From positions 118,836-182,835 of the forward strand of contig MNCI01025009.1 of the NCBI GenBank assembly GCA_015680685.1: a DNA stretch of 64,000 nucleotides. Direction: 5' to 3'. Source of the DNA: Gnetum montanum. Lineage: Eukaryota; Streptophyta; Gnetopsida; Gnetales; Gnetaceae. Positions 49,320-62,115 of the stretch are shown piece after piece (position 1 is the first letter of the stretch; every line of letters starts with the position of its first letter). The notes below the pieces were generated by a model, which saw only the letters and a program-made list of their open reading frames with translations, made no database searches and had not been told where the DNA came from. The position numbers were made by a program, and so were the translations under genes.

Positions 49320-50206
49320 TGATGAGTGGCAAGTAGTCCCTACGCCTAACCATACAAATCACAAGCATGCACTAGTGATTTGATTGAATTTCATGAACTT
49401 AGCTCCTAAGTTTGCCTATAGACAAAGATGATGACTTAGGCAAATGTGATCATTGTCTTCTTAGCTTTCACTTATGTAGGATCTCATGTATGGTTAAGTG
49501 TGAGCTAAGGCATATGATATTTATTTATTTATATTTTATATTTTTATAGATGTAATCCTAATTGTTAAGGTAAAGATAAATGGTTGGTAAATTAACTACA
49601 CTAACTATCTTACAGTTCTAAGCTAACTAGCCTAACATAAGTATTCGAGCCCACTTGTTGTACACATCTTGAACTCATATCAATGCTACCAGGTTACCAA
49701 GTGTCAATTATTGGGCATACCAAATTGCCACTATTGAGATTAGCAAGCATTGAATGATATGCTCAAAGTGGTTGTACTCATGTGTTAATTATTAAGCGTA
49801 TTAATTAATTGAGACAAGAATGTGAATTGCATTAATAATAATTGCATGTAAAAAATATTAATCTAGTCCAAGTGCTACAAGGAATGTCAAGAATCTCATC
49901 TTTATTGTTGGTCACATCAATGTTCTCAGGTACAAGATGCTCAAATAGAGATCCATACAATTGCTTGAGTTCCTACTATGGCACTTAGAAAATATTCTAA
50001 CTGTGATGAAAGAAAACTGCAAGAGTTCAACTATACTAATGACATAACATGTCATAAATGCAGTCAATATGTGCATTTATATAAGCTTGACATGATACTA
50101 AGTTGACATATTTACATCAACACATCTTTCCATGCATCGACAAGGCTATGTTGATGGGGCTATGTTAACACATACCCGTCAACATAGTGGTCAACATGAT
50201 TCATCA
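49320..50206 (-). repeat. 3' LTR of D (L6)
   Basis: Starts TGATGAGTGG and ends TTCATCA. - strand TATA at 50075-50083. U3 carries CATCAACA, GTTGATGGGG and GTCAACATAG repeats, the same theme as the repeat array inside D (53689-53862). Confidence 0.85.
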
Positions 50207-50217
50207 TACCCCCACGT
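50207..50217 (-). other. Polypurine tract of D
   Basis: + strand TACCCCCACGT next to the LTR. Confidence 0.75.
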
Positions 50218-50429
50218 CTGAGTGAAAACTCATCTTGAAGTAAACAAAAGTAGGATCAATCTTCTTAGAAAATTGAAAAGGTATTGAAGTATTGATTGAC
50301 TAACTTGAACTACTGACTGACTCTAACTACTAATTGACTCTGAGTGCCAAATTGTATGGAATTACAAAAAAATTATAAAAATTAGTGTCTGTGACAAAAA
50401 AATGAACACCCTTTATAAAATTGACAGCA

Positions 50430-53253
50430 GGAGGAGGTGGAGGCTCCTAGGATGCTAAAGGATCTTCACCAAGCTTTGGTGCTCATGGTGATGGTGACAG
50501 TTGAGGTTGTCCTACTACAACTGTTGCTTCAAGAGAAAGATGAAAAGCATCCAACAATGCTTTGATTTTCTCTTCTTTACTTCATGGATTGTATACAGTC
50601 CATGTAGCTTCATTGATGTCAGCTAGTACAGGAATGTCCCACAAGTAAGGCATTGTTAGGAACAACTCCTTAACATTCATAAACTATGCTACAAATTATT
50701 TCCATTTGATGTCTAACATCTTGACAAGGTTTTACAACTCATTGTAATTTTTCATTCTTCTAGCTAGGTCCTTAGCAATAGATCACTGATCAGTGAATTA
50801 CTCCTGAGAACTTCAAGCTCTACATTGGCTATCTTCAACTTTTTTCTATTCTCTTTGTGATTCTTCAATTCAGCCTTATAGAGGAGGTATGAATTGGCCA
50901 CCTATTTCTCTAGCTTTGTCCTTGGCCTTCCCATAGCTAGCATAGCCAAGTTTGCATATTAGAAGTTAGCAAGCTCCATGTATTCTATAATCTCTTCTAT
51001 CTACAACTCCTTCAAGTGGATTTTATCTTTATTATATGTGTTTAAGCTATCAAATATCAACTAACACACATTGCCTCTTTGTTGGAGTTGTTGGAGTGCC
51101 TACTTCATCTTTGCCTTGGCCATTTGAATTCCTTTCTCATTCACTTCCTTGAGGAGCCCAACCTAGTCCCTGTAGTGGTTTTTAACATTTTTAAATTTTA
51201 GGGCCTCATTCTTCCAAGAAACTACCTCTATGATTATTTTTTGATGAAGTGCCTAAAATTTCTACATAGAGAGATTTCGATGCTCCATTGCCAACCTTCT
51301 CAAGTTAAGGTTCACATTAGCTAGCTACTCTTGCTATTATTGCATAAATTCAAACATTTGATCCTTTTGCTCCTTAACATTCTATAGGCAGTGAATATCC
51401 TTGATAAGAACAAATTTTTCTTTGTAGACTTGAGCCAAGTCCTTATTTGTGTTGAAGGCAATAACTTTAGATAAGGAGGCATCAAATACCACCATTCTTA
51501 GTGTTTCTTAATTTTTGTTGAAGCTACTAGAAAGCTTCATCTTTGTTAAGTTTCATGTTGAGAATGGCAAGGTTAGAGAGACAGGCTCCTAACTCCATAA
51601 TTTTAGCAACCAATTAATGGTTTTCAGTAGTGGTGTCCTAGAACTAGGCATTGACGATGATGAGCTTGCCTTTGTAGCTCTAGTGGCTCTGAATGGGTTG
51701 CATTAATCTCATTTGAGAGATCAAAAATCTCTGGAAGTAGTTCCTTGGTTTCCACCAGTCGATCAAAAACCTCCTTATGTTAGGCTGCATGTAGTTGAGC
51801 ACTTCCTACTCCTATGAAAGCTTGAACATATTTTAAGGTAGTAATGTCTAGTATAGTTTCTATAGGAGCATTTAATGCCTTGGCCACTCTATTTGCCACT
51901 AGTTTTATCACTGTCTACTACCAATGGTGCTGCATCCCTAGGATAGTCGACCCCTTGCCTTCATGCACACTGAGAAAGTTGTGGCATTGTTAAAGATCTC
52001 AAGGAATTCTTGTTGTCCAAGGATAGACATTGTAACTTCTTCAGTACTTGGATTCGTTCTTAGGGGTGCCTATGTTCTTTGTGTAGAGAATGGTGGATTG
52101 GTCTTCTCTAGCTAGTTGATGGTTCAACTAACCTTGTTGAGATGGCTCAGCATTGGATGGTAGACCAATGACTCCCCATTACTTACCTCACCCTGTTGTT
52201 ATTGCAACAACTACTCACGAAGTTTTTGGATCCTTTCAGAAGCTACATGGGCTTCTGGAGTGGTCTCTTCGGTAGGTGGTGGTGGTGGCCTCTCATCTTC
52301 CAATAGCTTTGCAGCTACTTTATCTTTCATCATCTATTATCAAGATGTGATAGTAGCATGGTGGGGCATATCATTGGTGTAATGTGTTATGCCTTCCTTT
52401 TGGTAGAGTTTTCTAATAAGGCATAGGAATGGGAGTGTCTTCCTCCCTCACTCATTTTCTTTGAATTACTTCTTGATTTCAAGGTAGATGAGCTAAGGGA
52501 GATTAATGGGAAACTTAATGCTTAGAGTGATACACACATGAGTAGAGAAGGTTGTCACCTTGCTGGGCTTCACCATAGGATTCAAGTGATAGGCCTTTGT
52601 CTTGAAGTAAGCACGCTCCACCTTAGTTAGTACATCTTATTCCTTATGGTCCATCCCATAGTACCATTAGATCAATTATTTCATTGCTTTAGGTTTTGTC
52701 TATATAGAGATCTCTGTGAAAATTTCCCTTGTATTGGGTAAGTTGAGGACTTCTACAATCGTCTCAATTGAATAGGAGATAGTTATATCCTTGATCTTGA
52801 CCATTGCATCTCCTTGTTAGTTGCTCTAGAATAGATATGTATCCCTCATGTATCATTCTCCACTAGATGAGAGAATGGGCCACATGGAAGCCCCTATAGT
52901 TTGGTCTAGACTTCCTCAAGCACCAAGCCCAAGAAAAGTCTAAAGTTAATTTCTTGGAAAACTAAAATTTGAACCTTCTTAGAATAAATCTTCTCAAGGT
53001 AGGCCTCAATTAATGTGGCCTTTAGATTGGGTCTTAGTCTTGACACATCATCTTGCCTAGATTAGCCAATTTTTGCTATGGGAATTTGACAAATAGATTC
53101 CACTTCAGGCTCCTCCCAAAGAGGTCTTGTCATGTGATTTTTGGCTTATTATTCTTGGGGCTATTTTGGTTGTTGCTAGCCTCTTCCTCCTTATGGTTAC
53201 TTTTCCCTTAGTTGTGATAGTTATCCTACTAGCACTCCCCTCTTTGATGCCAT
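50430..53253 (-). pseudogene. ORF3 of D: downstream ORF of unknown function, decayed
   Basis: Probable ATG at 53253 (MASKRGVLVG). About 940 codons with many stops, nearly all TAG or TAA. N-terminal block PLWEEPEVESICQIP; a middle domain (52430-52860) with KPSKVTTFSTHVCITL and LIYLEIKK, matching the A1 copy and resembling the plant transposon-protein domain. The C-terminal two thirds are highly charged with Gln, Lys and Glu (for example KEQKDQMFEFMQ and KEVNEKGIQMAKAKMK near 51120-51390) and look like coiled coil. No membrane segment seen. Lies about 2 kb downstream of pol, possibly expressed from its own internal promoter. Unknown function. Confidence 0.65.
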
Positions 53254-53674
53254 CTGTGATGACAAACATAACCAAGGATTAGTAATTAATGTATAACCCT
53301 TAATGTTTTTTAATACCTTTTCTCTTTTGGTTAAGTTACACTTAGGTTAGTTTGTGATCATGGTAGATTGATTATTTTATTCATTAGCCACTAGAGTTTT
53401 TTTATAAGGTTTAACTTGGTGTAGATGGAAATTTTAATATTATTTTAATAGTTAAACCTTAGGGAGTTAGAAACATTTTCCATCATAAACCATAGGTTTG
53501 TGGTGCCCATGACATGAAGCTTACCTTTAGTAGCTAGAGGATCAAAAAATGAGGTGAATTAGATAAGTGGTTTGAAAGTTATAGTGCTTAGAAGGTTCTT
53601 TACACTCTGAAAATTAGAAAAACTCCCATCACGTTATGAAGAAAATGTGAAAAATTGGCTAATTGTTAATACAG

Positions 53675-53865
53675 ATTTATAGATTTTTGTTGATGTGTTA
53701 ACAAATCAAGCTACGTTGACACATCAGGTTGCATCAATGCATCAAGCTACATTGATGCATCAAGCTATGTCAATGCAATGGGAATGCATCGATGCATTAA
53801 GGTATGTCAATGGGAATGTGTCAATGCATTAGGCTACATTGACAGGGATTCATTGACATAGCCAT
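53675..53865 (-). promoter_or_regulatory. Internal U3-like repeat array with TATA, upstream of ORF3 (D)
   Basis: About eight diverged units of the type CATCAAGCTACATTGATG (53689-53862), then on the - strand TATAAAT at 53675-53681, about 420 bp before the ORF3 ATG. Order, repeat theme and spacing mirror the U3 and TATA of D's own LTR. Confidence 0.4.
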
Positions 53866-54342
53866 TTAACATAATTTTTACAATGAAAAAGCTAAGTATT
53901 GCAAAAGATTTTGATGATGACATTGTAGTCTAAAGAAAGCCAGAAAAGCATAGAGTGATGACAAATCATGGAAGAGGGCTTGAAGTTCATTTGGGAAAGG
54001 ATATTTAGAGAAATGTATATTACCAAGAAGTGTAAACTAGATGTTTCATTTTGGAAAATAATGAAATTGAATGTAAAATAACTAAGGGACAAGAAGTTTA
54101 CCAAACTAGACTAAGGGGTATGCAAGTGGATCCTCCCTATAGTAAGCTCATGCCTTTAATTCCCTTGCATTCCCTCATACCTAAAAGTCCATAGGCACCA
54201 AGGATGATTAATGATTACATATTGTTAAAAATCGAATCCACATAAGAAGTCATCAAGGAATTAAGACATCAAAATAGACACATCAATTAACCATGATAAG
54301 AGGTGGTGAGGTGGTAGATGGCAAGAGTGAAATGATGACAGC

Positions 54343-54362
54343 GTGTGTGTGTGTGTGTGTGT
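54343..54362. repeat. (GT)n microsatellite
   Basis: Ten GT dinucleotides. Confidence 0.9.
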
Positions 54363-55260
54363 AGTAATGGAGTCTCTTCCTAGTCAAATGGAGTTCTCTG
54401 TGGATTGTGTGGTTAATGTGACCTAATATTGTCCCATCCTTAGTCAAAACCAAGTTCATCCACTTCTAGTGACTTCACATTGGCACATTTAGTCCATTAG
54501 ATCCCTAGAGTTCATGAACACTCCCAAAGATCACCCACCATTCCAAAGAGAAAAGAAAAAAGAATCAAGAAGTTAAGAGGACCCTAGTTAGAGGGATGCC
54601 TTCAGGCATGGGTAACATATCTTTCTAGCCCCATAACTAGTTCTTGTAGCACATTATTTGTCTAAGGTATGTGCTTTGAATTTTCATGTTCTTTTTTCTT
54701 ATTCTTTTCAATGTGAATCACACCATGCAAAGACATTCTTCTTGTTAATGATTGACATTAGGAGTGATGAGAAATCGATGAGAATACTCATAATACTCTA
54801 GATAGTATGTCAATACAAAAGGTGATAAGTCCTCTTGAAGCCACACCCTTATTAATTCCACTTAATTCATTCCAAATCCATTAAGTATCAAGGTCATAAA
54901 CTCTTTATAAGTTGTTATTAAGAAAGGACCTCATTATTCCAAGATGAAAAAACACCATGGCATTGAGTGGAATGGGTGGATGACATGGGCTGACTACCTA
55001 ATACCATAGGAAAATTAGTGTTCCATTAATTGATGTCATAATTCAATGATGAAATCTAGTCATTAAGCAATCAATTCAAACTATAATGTTTAATTAAACT
55101 TCCAAAAATTAGTAGCTATATCAAGCACCAAAGTTCTGATGGTAATAAAGAAGAAAACACATGTAATAAAATTTAAATAAAGAAAAATATATAAAATAAA
55201 TTTCAAAATGCTCCAAAAATGGAAAATGTATAAAGGATGATGTAAAAGAAAAACGTTGAA

Positions 55261-56700
55261 ACACTAAGGAGCTATTACAAGATTCTATCATGAATGGCCA
55301 TCTTCCCCACAACTAAGTTGTAGGAAGGAGATCTAAAATATTGAGTGTGCTTGACCATTGGTGGAGGTGTTATTTCCATTGGTTATTCTTGAGTCCAGGA
55401 AAGATTTAATTTGTTGTGTGTTGACCAATAATCATTTTTTTAGGTTGGAAAGATGGTAGATCAACATGGACCCTAATGAAAAATTTGCATGTATAATATA
55501 TGATCCCTCCCATAGCATTTGAAATTTTCTATGTTGAGGTATGTGCATGAGGTTGTAGTAGAGTACTTTATCTTCTGGTTAAAACTTAACTTTTCTTATT
55601 TTCAAGTCATGACATTGCTTTGTATGTGCCTTGTGCACTTCATTCAAGGATAGGAGCACTAATTGGTTTTCATCTTATGTGTTTAAGATCATTAAAATTT
55701 TTCTTTGGGCTAGACTTAAATCAAGATCAAAGTCATAGGCCATTAAAAGTGTATAGAGCTCTGTTTGGATCAAGAGAGTTGAAGGTTTCCTATACGCTAA
55801 CTCATAGGAAGAATAATTGATAGAAAGTTTCCATGTTAAATGATAAGCTCAAAGAGCACCATTGAGTTTGGTGCTCCAATCCTTCCTATACTTACTAACT
55901 ATGTATTAGTTTTTTTTTTTTTTGTTATTTTCCTATTTGTGACCTTATCTTGACTATTGGTTTGGGGGTAGTATGGAGTTGTGAGTTTATTTTCAACCCC
56001 TAAGTGTTGCATAAGTTTTTGAAAAGTGGCACCTGTGAAGTGGGTTTCATTATAAAAATTAGTGCTCTTGGCACACCAAACCTATTTACCACAGTTTTTT
56101 GCATAAACCATGCCATTGTAGAGGATGAATAGTCAATGATGGAGGTGGATAGCCCACTTTTTGTAGTAGTCATTAGTGATGATTATGAATGTATTTCCAT
56201 TGGACATGGGGTTGATGGATCCCATGAAGTCAATCCCTCATGGATCAAAAGGCTCTAGTGGTTGAATCCACTATTGGGGCCCTTCCAATTAAGCAGTCAT
56301 CCTTTCCTCGCTTTGGCATCTATCACATGAATGGAAGAAGTGATGGGCATCCTTGAATATTGTTGGCCAATAATACCCTACCATGAGGATTTTAATGATT
56401 GTCCTTCTCCTAGCATAGTGGCCCCCACAAGGACCTTCACGAGAATCCTGGAGGACTTGAAGTTAATATGTGTTAGGTATGCACCATCATACTAGGCCAT
56501 CACCACAACTCTAGTAGAGGTTGCCTTTGATTTTCATGAAATGTTTGGCCTGATAAAGAAATTGTTGTTTCTTCCTATTGTTCCATTCATGTGGCACCTC
56601 TTGAGTCATTAGGTAGAATAGGATGTGATCATATTAATTGGATACTTTGGGATTTTGAACAATAACAACACTGGTAAAGAGAAGTTCATCTAGAAACTGA
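55261..56700 (-). pseudogene. Integrase of D, decayed
   Basis: The catalytic block reads FDP-stop-GIDFMGSINP (56205-56245). The HHCC region lies around 56300-56560 and the core's far end at 55800-55880. A T-run of about 15 bases at 55910-55924 interrupts the core, where A2 has ordinary coding sequence. Confidence 0.75.
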
Positions 56701-56759
56701 TTAGACAATGATCTTTCATCCTCTTTGTTATCCCATTGTAACCAAGACAAGTGGTGAGT

Positions 56760-58010
56760 AACCAAATTCTTAGTTCCCTTTCTTTCAATCATCATAAGAA
56801 CAAATTATTGAAGAATCACTAACCACCATATGATGGGGGGGGGGGGGGGGGGGGGGGGGGGGGGCGTGATTATCGTTGGTTTATTCATGAGGAATCATAT
56901 GGCACTATGGTTGGTGTGTATAAAAACATGGTATCCAAGCACATAGTGCCTGATTTTCTCTAAGGCATATACCACTACTATGAGTTCCTTTTTAGTGGTG
57001 GTGTAGTTTTGTTGTGCATCCACAATGCTTCTACTTGCACAATGGATATAGTATGGAAGTTTTTGATCATCCAATTGTATAACTATGGCCCCCAAAGTGT
57101 AATTGGATGCATTAGTCATGATGTGGAATAGCCTAAACTAGTTAGGTATCCATAGAATTAGAGTTTCTACAAGTTTTCATTTTAACTATGAGAATGCACT
57201 CTTACATTCCCTAGTCTAGGTGAATGGTGCATCATTCTGTGTAAGCTGCACCAACGATTTGGCAATTTTTGAGAAATTTTTGATGAAGTACCTATAATAA
57301 CCTATGTGGCCAAGGAATGATCCTACATTTTTTTTTGGTTTCCTAGTTATTTCTTGGATGAACCATACTTTCTCTAGGTCCACCTTGATCCCTTTGTTGA
57401 AATTTTATGCCCCAAGACAATGTCTTCTTAAATAATCAAATGGCTCCTTTGCCAATTGATCCTTAGATTAGTCTCTACAAATATTTAGAGAACTTTCTCA
57501 ATGTAGTCCAAGGCTTATTCAAATGTAGCCCCATAGGTAGAGAAGTCATTCATAAAAAATTCTACCCCAATACTAATCTATTATTGAAATATGTTGAGGT
57601 TCAATCATTGGAATATGATAAGAGAATTGCATCTTTTGTATGCAAAATTTCCCTAGGGACTTGTGAATGTATTCTTGTCCTAGTCCTCTAATGCTATTTG
57701 GATTTGGTTATAGCATCTACAACCATCTAGAAAGTTGTAGTAGCAATTTCATGCTGCAGTGTCCAACACCTGGTTCACAAATGGCAACAAAAAATTATGC
57801 TTTTATGTCATCATATTCAATAGCTAGAAGTCTATATGGACTCTCCATTTTCCTCCTTTCTTTGAAACAGGACTAACCCACTTGTTATCCACAATCAGGT
57901 ATATGAACCCATATTTGAGGAGTTACTCAATCTCCTCCATGATAATCTACTTGAGTTTTGGGTTCAATCATTATTATGGTTGCCTCTTTGGATTGATGGA
58001 GGAGTCTATG
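56760..58010 (-). pseudogene. Reverse transcriptase and RNase H of D, decayed
   Basis: RT has NFLDGCRCYNQI near 57705-57740 and the catalytic box as FFMNDF near 57541-57562, so the first catalytic Asp has become Asn. RNase H (56895-57119, 74 codons open) has SNYTLGAIVIQ, YTTTKKE and HYVLGYHVFIHTNHSAI. A 30-base G run (56835-56864) interrupts the C-terminal end of RNase H. Confidence 0.8.
56835..56864. repeat. G30 homopolymer inside RNase H of D
   Basis: Thirty consecutive G on the + strand. At the same place A2 reads CATAGGGGCTT (12500-12510), so this is expansion of a GGGG run or an assembly artefact. Confidence 0.9.
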
Positions 58011-58389
58011 TAGATTTAGTACTAGCATATCCAAGGATATGTCCCTATAAGCTCATGATATGACCAAGTAAAGGTTTATGGCCATTTTTTCATAACTTTC
58101 AACAATTTCTATTTTTATTCAAGAGTAAGTTTGACATTGATGATTATTAGCTTGTGATTTTTAAGAAAAGCATATTCCATGCCTACCGGTAGAGCCTTTA
58201 ATTCAAGGGGCTCCTAGAAATTTTTAGGGATCTCCAACTCTCCCTAATCTATTTCATTTTATGGATTAGATATTTGGCTATGAAATTACTCTAGTTTTTC
58301 CATGCTCTCAACATAATGACTAGTAAGGCTCTTAGCTAGTTCCATGCATATATCTAATTCAATTTCATCATCTTTTATTAGCCACTAGC

Positions 58390-58990
58390 TACCTTCTTAT
58401 TTCATGGATACTACATAGAGGCATCTTTGGATAACTATTATTTCTACACATTGATTGCATGCTTGAAGTGATCTATCTTTGATGGTCCATATTTTTTGCA
58501 CACAATGGCATACTATGTAACTATATGCGATGAATGAAACTCTCTTCTTCTCCACTTTTCGAAATTCATTTTCCTTGAAATCTCTAAAAAAAGGTCTTGA
58601 ATCCCATTCTAGCATCTAGTGTGCTCAACCATGTCCTTCCCATAATTATAGGGAAGTCTCCCTTGCCATTCTCTATGTGGATCACTAGGAAATTGGTAGG
58701 ATAGGACCATCCATAGATGTTCATCATGTTGTCCTCCACTAGCCCCAGAGGGACAATGATAGACTGATCTGCTAGCTCTAATATGATGATGCTTTTCTTC
58801 AAAGAAAGCAAGCTCCAATCCTTTTACATCTCTTGGGAAATTAAGTTGCCTTTGAAACCTAAGTCCAAAAGATCTTTGCATGGTTCATTTCCTATGATCT
58901 TCAAATAGATGAGGAAACTCCAAAGATTAGATCACTTCATGAGAAGATGGTCAACCCTAATCCAATCTATGACCATGTGAGTTAACATGA
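58390..58990 (-). pseudogene. Aspartic protease of D, decayed
   Basis: The active-site block reads LLDLGFKGNLI (58845-58880) with the catalytic Asp kept. The frame 58584-58811 continues with ADQSIIVPLGLVEDNM, PTNFLVIHIENGKGDFPII and GRTWLSTLDARMG. The best preserved protease in the window, but there is a frameshift between the two parts. Confidence 0.75.
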
Positions 58991-59199
58991 TAGTATGGAT
59001 TTGGGGAGATTTTTGGATTAAACATTACTTGATATGAGTTTTAGGGGTAGAAGTAGTAGGCTGATAGCCATAGGTGTTTTTGAGGGCTTTGTGGGGCTAT
59101 TGGTTTTGAAGAAAGGCCTCTTATGAGGCTTGGGTTTAAGATCACTCAACTAGTTATCCAATTGTAGGTTCACTGCCCTTGCAACATTTCTTTACTATA

Positions 59200-61590
59200 T
59201 CTACATAGGAATTTCACCTTACATATATGAAGTAGGTGGAAAAGGTGTTGTCTCAATTGTGGTATAGGAGTGGATGAGTGTTGAGGAGGATAGAAGAAAA
59301 CAGAAGACTCTCCCCTTGAAGAAAGTGCTTTGTAGAATTTTAGAGGGTAGTAGTGATATGGGAAGGAAGCATGACTAGAGGTGTTATGTGGGAATAAATT
59401 CTACTAAACATAGTAGCCATAGGGATTAGATTTCCAATAAGGATACTATTGCCTTGGTGGTGGCATCTGCCCCTAACTGTGGGTGTTGCGACTACTAATA
59501 TTGCTCTTGAGGTTGAGCTAGAGCTCCACTTGGATAATATGTTTGTTACTGGAATTATTGACTATAGTTGCCTTGTGGATAAGGAAACCTCTTTGTTGCT
59601 TCCTATTTTTCCAATTTAGGATTTAAAGCATACACACCAAATTTTTATAGGTGTGACAATATTGGGCAACATCCCTTAGGATGTTTGTATTGGAAAATGT
59701 TAAAACCATCATCATCTATTTCAAAATTTGTAACCTCCTATAATACTGCAACTTTATGCTTATTTTGTGATATCCCTATTTGGTATTCTTTTTCTTTCTT
59801 CTATTGTAAATACTACACCATTGGTCTCTTCATTCTTCTATAATTTTTAGAGCTATTTGAAACTTCTCATCCAAGAAGTTCCACATCTTATTTAACTTCG
59901 TGGGTATTTTAGCAACAATTTTTTGAATCAACAAGGTTTTCCTCTACATCACTTCATCAAGTGATGCCTCCTCCTCATTATCACAAAAACATATCTCCCT
60001 TTTATGAATGGAGGGGTTCCTATTGTACTCCTTTGCACTTTCTCATTTCTTAGGCTCACCTTCTTCTTTGGCCACTTGATCAATTAGCCTTTGGATATAA
60101 TGGGTTCTTAGCTCATAAAGTCTCCCTTGGGCATAAAATTCAAGAGTTTTCCTCATTTCATTCTTGAGTCCATCTATGATATGGCACAATTAGTCCTATT
60201 GGTGGTATCCATGACTTGGACATTAATGTAAAAGAGAATAGTACCTACCTAAGGCCACATCTAAGGACTTATGATTACCTTGTTTCCATAGTTAGATTTA
60301 CCTTTGCAAGTTGGACACTTTGGAGTAGGTTTGATACTTGTCATTGAACAGCTCCAACATCTTACTCCATTAGCAAATAGATTTAGGTTCTAAGGATCGG
60401 TAGTAGCTTTTAGCTTCTTTAATAAGTATCTTAGGGAATAGTTTCAACTTTTGCCATTAATTATTAATGTTCTACAAGGCCCAAGGATCATGAAATGCTT
60501 GTAGATGATTTTATGGATTTGAGTTATATCCCCCTTCAAATTTGGGGATATTGTTCATATCCAACCTCTTGATGCAAGCATCTTTCATGTGGCTGGTTGG
60601 GATTCTAACTAACTTTGAAATATTTAACATATTTCTAGTAGCCAACAAAGGCTCATCATAGTCATAATGGTCTTAGTGGCCATTGTCATGGCCATGATGC
60701 CTATGATTAGTCTTGTTATGCTTTCTCTTATGATGACAATCCTTCTTTTGTTGTTGTTCTTGCCCTTGTTCTTATTCATCTTGATGAGATCTATCGTCAT
60801 TCCTATCTCACCATTCATCTTCATCATGATCTCTACTACTATTTCTTTTATCCTAGCCTTTGCTTCTCCTATTAGAGTTGAAAGAGGAAGATGATGATGA
60901 TGAGAAAGAAAGCGAATCAACAACATAATGATGCATGCTAGATTCTCTTCTTTGATCCTTGTCCTAATCATTTTGTTTATCCTTTTTCTTATGCATGTCA
61001 ATATCCTTGCCTTTGGATGAATGACTTTGGTGGTTATCTTTTGAGGTTCCTAGATCTTCAAAACTATTCTTTTCCCCACCTAAGTTGTCAATAGTTGATT
61101 ACAACCTTTGGGTAAGGGTCTTCCCATCAAAGAAACTAGAAGAGTCTATGTATTAGAACTAGCTTGAAAAGAAGTCCTCACCTTCTTTGTGTTGTTGCAA
61201 AAATAACTAAGGAGGAACCATCTTGCCTTTTGAAGCCTCATATCATGCTTCCATTTGTTGATCCTTCTTCCATTAGGCATTGGTGGGATGATAATCCTTG
61301 TAGATGTGCTCTTAGACCTCATATTTTATGTTAAGTCTAGTGATGTCAAACTTGATTAGATTGTTCATTAGCATTGCAAGAATATATTGGTCAAGATGTA
61401 ACATGATTTCATCTTCCATGTTCCTCCATTACAATTTCTCGTCTTGATGTAGGATGAAGGTGAAATATAGCATGGAAGGATTTGGATGGGTGTAAATAAT
61501 GTGAAGTTATTAGGGCATTTTATGGACCTCCTATCTTTGATTGGATCTACCTATGAATGATGGAGATTCCTCCCTATGTGAAAAAGTCAT
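59200..61590 (-). pseudogene. Gag of D, decayed
   Basis: ATG at 61590 (MTFSHREESPSF), about 130 bp after the primer site. Basic and serine-rich middle (60624-61001 open, with a serine run near 60890). The conserved motif reads NIFQYKHPKGCCP (59663-59700). Confidence 0.7.
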
Positions 61591-61719
61591 ATTAGGGTTT
61601 GCTAAAAATAAATAGTGTGCTTACTTTTAGTTGCTTAATTATTTTATCTTTAAATGATCTTTACATCTTTATGTGATATCACTATCTTTTTCTAGTTAGC
61701 ACACTTAGCCAAAATAAAT

Positions 61720-61736
61720 CCGTAATAATGACACCA
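61720..61736 (-). other. Primer binding site of D (decayed tRNA-Asp type)
   Basis: - strand TGGTGTCATTATTACGG; three to four further changes from the C and A2 form. Confidence 0.65.
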
Positions 61737-61737
61737 A

Positions 61738-62115
61738 TGATGAGTAGTGAGTAGTCACTATGCCTAACCATACAAATCACAAGCATGCACTAGTGATCTA
61801 GCCAAATTTTGTGGACTTAACTTTTAAGTGTGCCTATAGATAAAGATGGTAACTTAGGGAAATGTGATCATTGTCTTATTAGCTCTCATTTATATAGGTT
61901 CTCAAGTATGGATAAGTGTGATCTAAGGTATATGATATTTATTAATTTATATTTTATATTTTTATAGATTTAATCCTAAGCATTGAAGTAAAGATAAATT
62001 GTTGGTAAATTAACTACTCTAGCTATCTAATGGTTGTAAGCTAACTAGCCTAACATAAGTACTTAGAACCACTTGTTGTACACATCCTAAAATTGTATCA
62101 ATGCTGTTGGGTTGC
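61738..62115 (-). repeat. 5' LTR of D, R/U5 part only (L7)
   Basis: Starts TGATGAGTAG and matches L6 up to TGTTGGGTTGC, where a + strand LTR begins. The U3 part is missing in this window. Confidence 0.8.

Larger units (their letters stand above)
53254..55260 (-). other. Spacer of D
   Basis: Shared non-coding block between pol and ORF3. It carries a (GT)n run at 54343-54362 and the internal repeat array at 53689-53862. Confidence 0.6.
49320..62115 (-). mobile_element. Ty3/gypsy element D (ORF3-bearing, nearly complete, ~12.8 kb)
   Basis: - strand order: partial 5' LTR (61738-62115, cut by another LTR), primer site, gag, protease, RT, RNase H, integrase, spacer with internal repeat, ORF3, PPT and 3' LTR. 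It is the only copy here that shows the full ORF3-bearing layout. The right target duplication cannot be read because the 5' LTR is interrupted. Confidence 0.85.
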
